64,000 nucleotides of DNA from Croceitalea sp947503285 (lineage in GTDB: Bacteria > Bacteroidota > Bacteroidia > Flavobacteriales > Flavobacteriaceae). The stretch is from positions 558,001 through 622,000 of the forward strand of contig NZ_BTGQ01000002.1 in NCBI RefSeq assembly GCF_036985505.1, read 5' to 3'. Below, piece after piece: positions 62,996 through 64,000 of the stretch (within the stretch, counting starts at the first letter, position 1; every line of letters starts with the position of its first letter). The notes beneath the pieces were generated by a model. It searched no databases. It was not told the DNA's origin and was given only the letters and a program-made list of their open reading frames with translations. The position numbers and the translations under genes were made by a program.

Positions 62996-63580
62996 TTAAT
63001 TACTTTTTGTAATTACAATAACCTCAAACTCAATCGCATCAGAAATGGTTTCATCTTTTAAACTTTTTAGTAAACTTTTAGATTGATAATTTACGTTCCA
63101 TCTTGTTCTGTCAATGATAAACTTTGCCGTCATCACTGTGCTATTGTTCTGATGCCGTAATGTGGCCTCGTATACTATTGGTTTGGTTACGTTCTTGATG
63201 GTAAGATTCGCATCAATGCGTAAATTCAGACTATCAGAATAGGTTACGTTGGTCATTTCCAACCTAGCAATAGGGTATTTTTCAACATGGAAAAAATCTT
63301 CATTCTTAAGGTGCCATACCAACCCCTTATTGTACTCTCCATCCGTATTTAAAATAGAATTCATATCAATTTCAAACCGCCCCCCTGATAAAGAATCGGC
63401 ATCTTTAATGAGTACCCCATTCTTAAACTTAACGGTGCCATAGTGTTCGTTAAAACTAAAAAGGTTGGAACCTGCCCACTTTATAAAACTTTTACTGGTA
63501 TCAATTTGAATTTGGTTTTGTGCTTTTACCATCGTTATGGCATAAAGACCAATAAAAACTAAGAGTATGTTGTTTTTCAT
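62996..63580 (-). CDS. YceI-family lipid-binding protein
   Basis: The 194-aa secreted lipocalin-fold protein has a signal peptide (about 1-20) and the family segments TSKSFIKWAGSN, GTVKFKNGVLIKD, FEIDMNSI, and HLKNEDFFHVEKYP. YceI proteins bind isoprenoids or other lipids in the periplasm. Confidence 0.92.
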   Translation of the reverse strand: MKNNILLVFIGLYAITMVKAQNQIQIDTSKSFIKWAGSNLFSFNEHYGTVKFKNGVLIKDADSLSGGRFEIDMNSILNTDGEYNKGLVWHLKNEDFFHVEKYPIARLEMTNVTYSDSLNLRIDANLTIKNVTKPIVYEATLRHQNNSTVMTAKFIIDRTRWNVNYQSKSLLKSLKDETISDAIEFEVIVITKSN

Positions 63581-63696
63581 AATGACATTTAATTTCTTTC
63601 AAAACTATTCGAGTACCCTGTCACCCATGTCAAAAAAATGCAAAACAAATGTCAAAAGTTGTTACTCTTTGATTAATTGAATATGATTGCAATGGT

Positions 63697-64000
63697 ATGA
63701 TGAAACCCAAAATAGTAGTTCTAAGTTTTTTACCGGTCTTAGCTTTTTTTGCACTGTTCGTTTTCGAAGGTTCGCCCAAGAACCAAAATTTTCCTGAACG
63801 GGTGAAAATTGCCTTAAGGGATGCCGGTAATCGTTTACTGCTTGCAGACAATGATTCCACTTCATTGATATTGCCAGTAATCGCGTTGGATAAAAGTACT
63901 TTTGAACTATCTTTTGAAAATAGTTTGGCCATCTTACCAGATAGCTTGGTTGGCATAATCGATGATGCTCTTAAAGCTTCGAGCATACCGAGCACCTATA
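63697..64000 (+). CDS. Unidentified protein, 3'-truncated by window
   Basis: From ATG 63697 the frame stays open to the window end (101 codons). It begins with a hydrophobic segment (VVLSFLPVLAFFALFVF) and continues KIALRDAGNRLLLADNDSTS, a coding-like sequence, so it is a real gene rather than a shadow. Family not recognised. It is divergent from the YceI gene, with 116 bp between the starts. The competing minus-strand frames here look like its shadows. Confidence 0.75.
   Translation, partial: MMKPKIVVLSFLPVLAFFALFVFEGSPKNQNFPERVKIALRDAGNRLLLADNDSTSLILPVIALDKSTFELSFENSLAILPDSLVGIIDDALKASSIPSTY

Noticed and set aside
1..64000. CRISPR arrays, insertion sequences, rRNA, prophage genes
   Set aside because: No regular spaced repeats, transposase or integrase motifs, or rRNA sequence were seen in either strand.

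Overview
The gene families point to a marine-type member of the Flavobacteriaceae (Bacteroidota). Signs of this are lipoprotein signal peptides on periplasmic enzymes, many AraC regulators (one with a 7-TM sensor), DUF6090 and sigma-70/TM-protein operons, and promoters matching the Bacteroidota -7 box TAnnTTTG without Shine-Dalgarno sites. I ran no database search. Family calls come from motifs and gene order, and the genus cannot be named.

Layout. 1-4.6 kb: 3' part of an RND efflux operon (pump cut by the window edge, then a NodT-type outer-membrane lipoprotein). 4.7-11.5 kb: NmrA-like and AcuI/YhdH-like oxidoreductases, two AraC regulators, a Tet-like MFS exporter, a one-TM small protein and an aberrant SDR. 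11.6-16.3 kb: a redox-signalling block with a CNB-domain histidine kinase, a receiver-glutaredoxin-TrxR fusion lacking the redox CxxC, a CPA2 antiporter and a glutaredoxin. 16.5-18.4 kb: an HTH-membrane-serine hydrolase fusion. 18.6-24.6 kb: a complete MarR-controlled RND tripartite pump. 24.9-30 kb: a peptide-hydrolysis operon (M38 amidohydrolase, S12-type hydrolase, P1/DmpA peptidase) and a further serine hydrolase. 30.2-38.2 kb: leucine-rich-repeat protein, membrane AraC regulator, MFS_3 exporter plus cupin, AraC plus a three-gene operon. 38.4-43.5 kb: NTF2-serine hydrolase fusion and two TetR modules with visible operators. 43.6-47.1 kb: MgtE, small MscS, periplasmic carbonic anhydrase, DUF2490 protein. 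47.4-56.1 kb: two AraC-controlled aldo/keto reductase and SDR clusters. 56.3-60.2 kb: an operon and neighbours with broken genes. 60.6 kb: tRNA-Leu(UAG). 60.8-64 kb: M20 dipeptidase, a secreted protein, a YceI protein and a cut-off gene.

Most of the window left of the tRNA looks accessory: a chain of small regulator-plus-enzyme modules for xenobiotic or redox stress and efflux. Regulation can be read from the DNA. Five promoters carry direct repeats spaced exactly 21 bp just upstream of a -7 box, as expected for AraC activators. Two TetR genes and one MarR gene each have a palindrome at their own promoter and a second copy at the neighbouring target.

Gene decay is concentrated at 52.5-60.2 kb, next to the 3' end of the tRNA: a sigma factor with an in-frame TGA, a frameshifted DUF6090 gene, a frameshifted and truncated PD40-like gene, and a fossil secreted-protein gene. 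Other fossils lie at about 24.8 kb and 40.8 kb. The most unusual intact items are the CxxC-less REC-Grx-TrxR protein with its kinase, and two proteins with a signal peptide buried in mid-chain.
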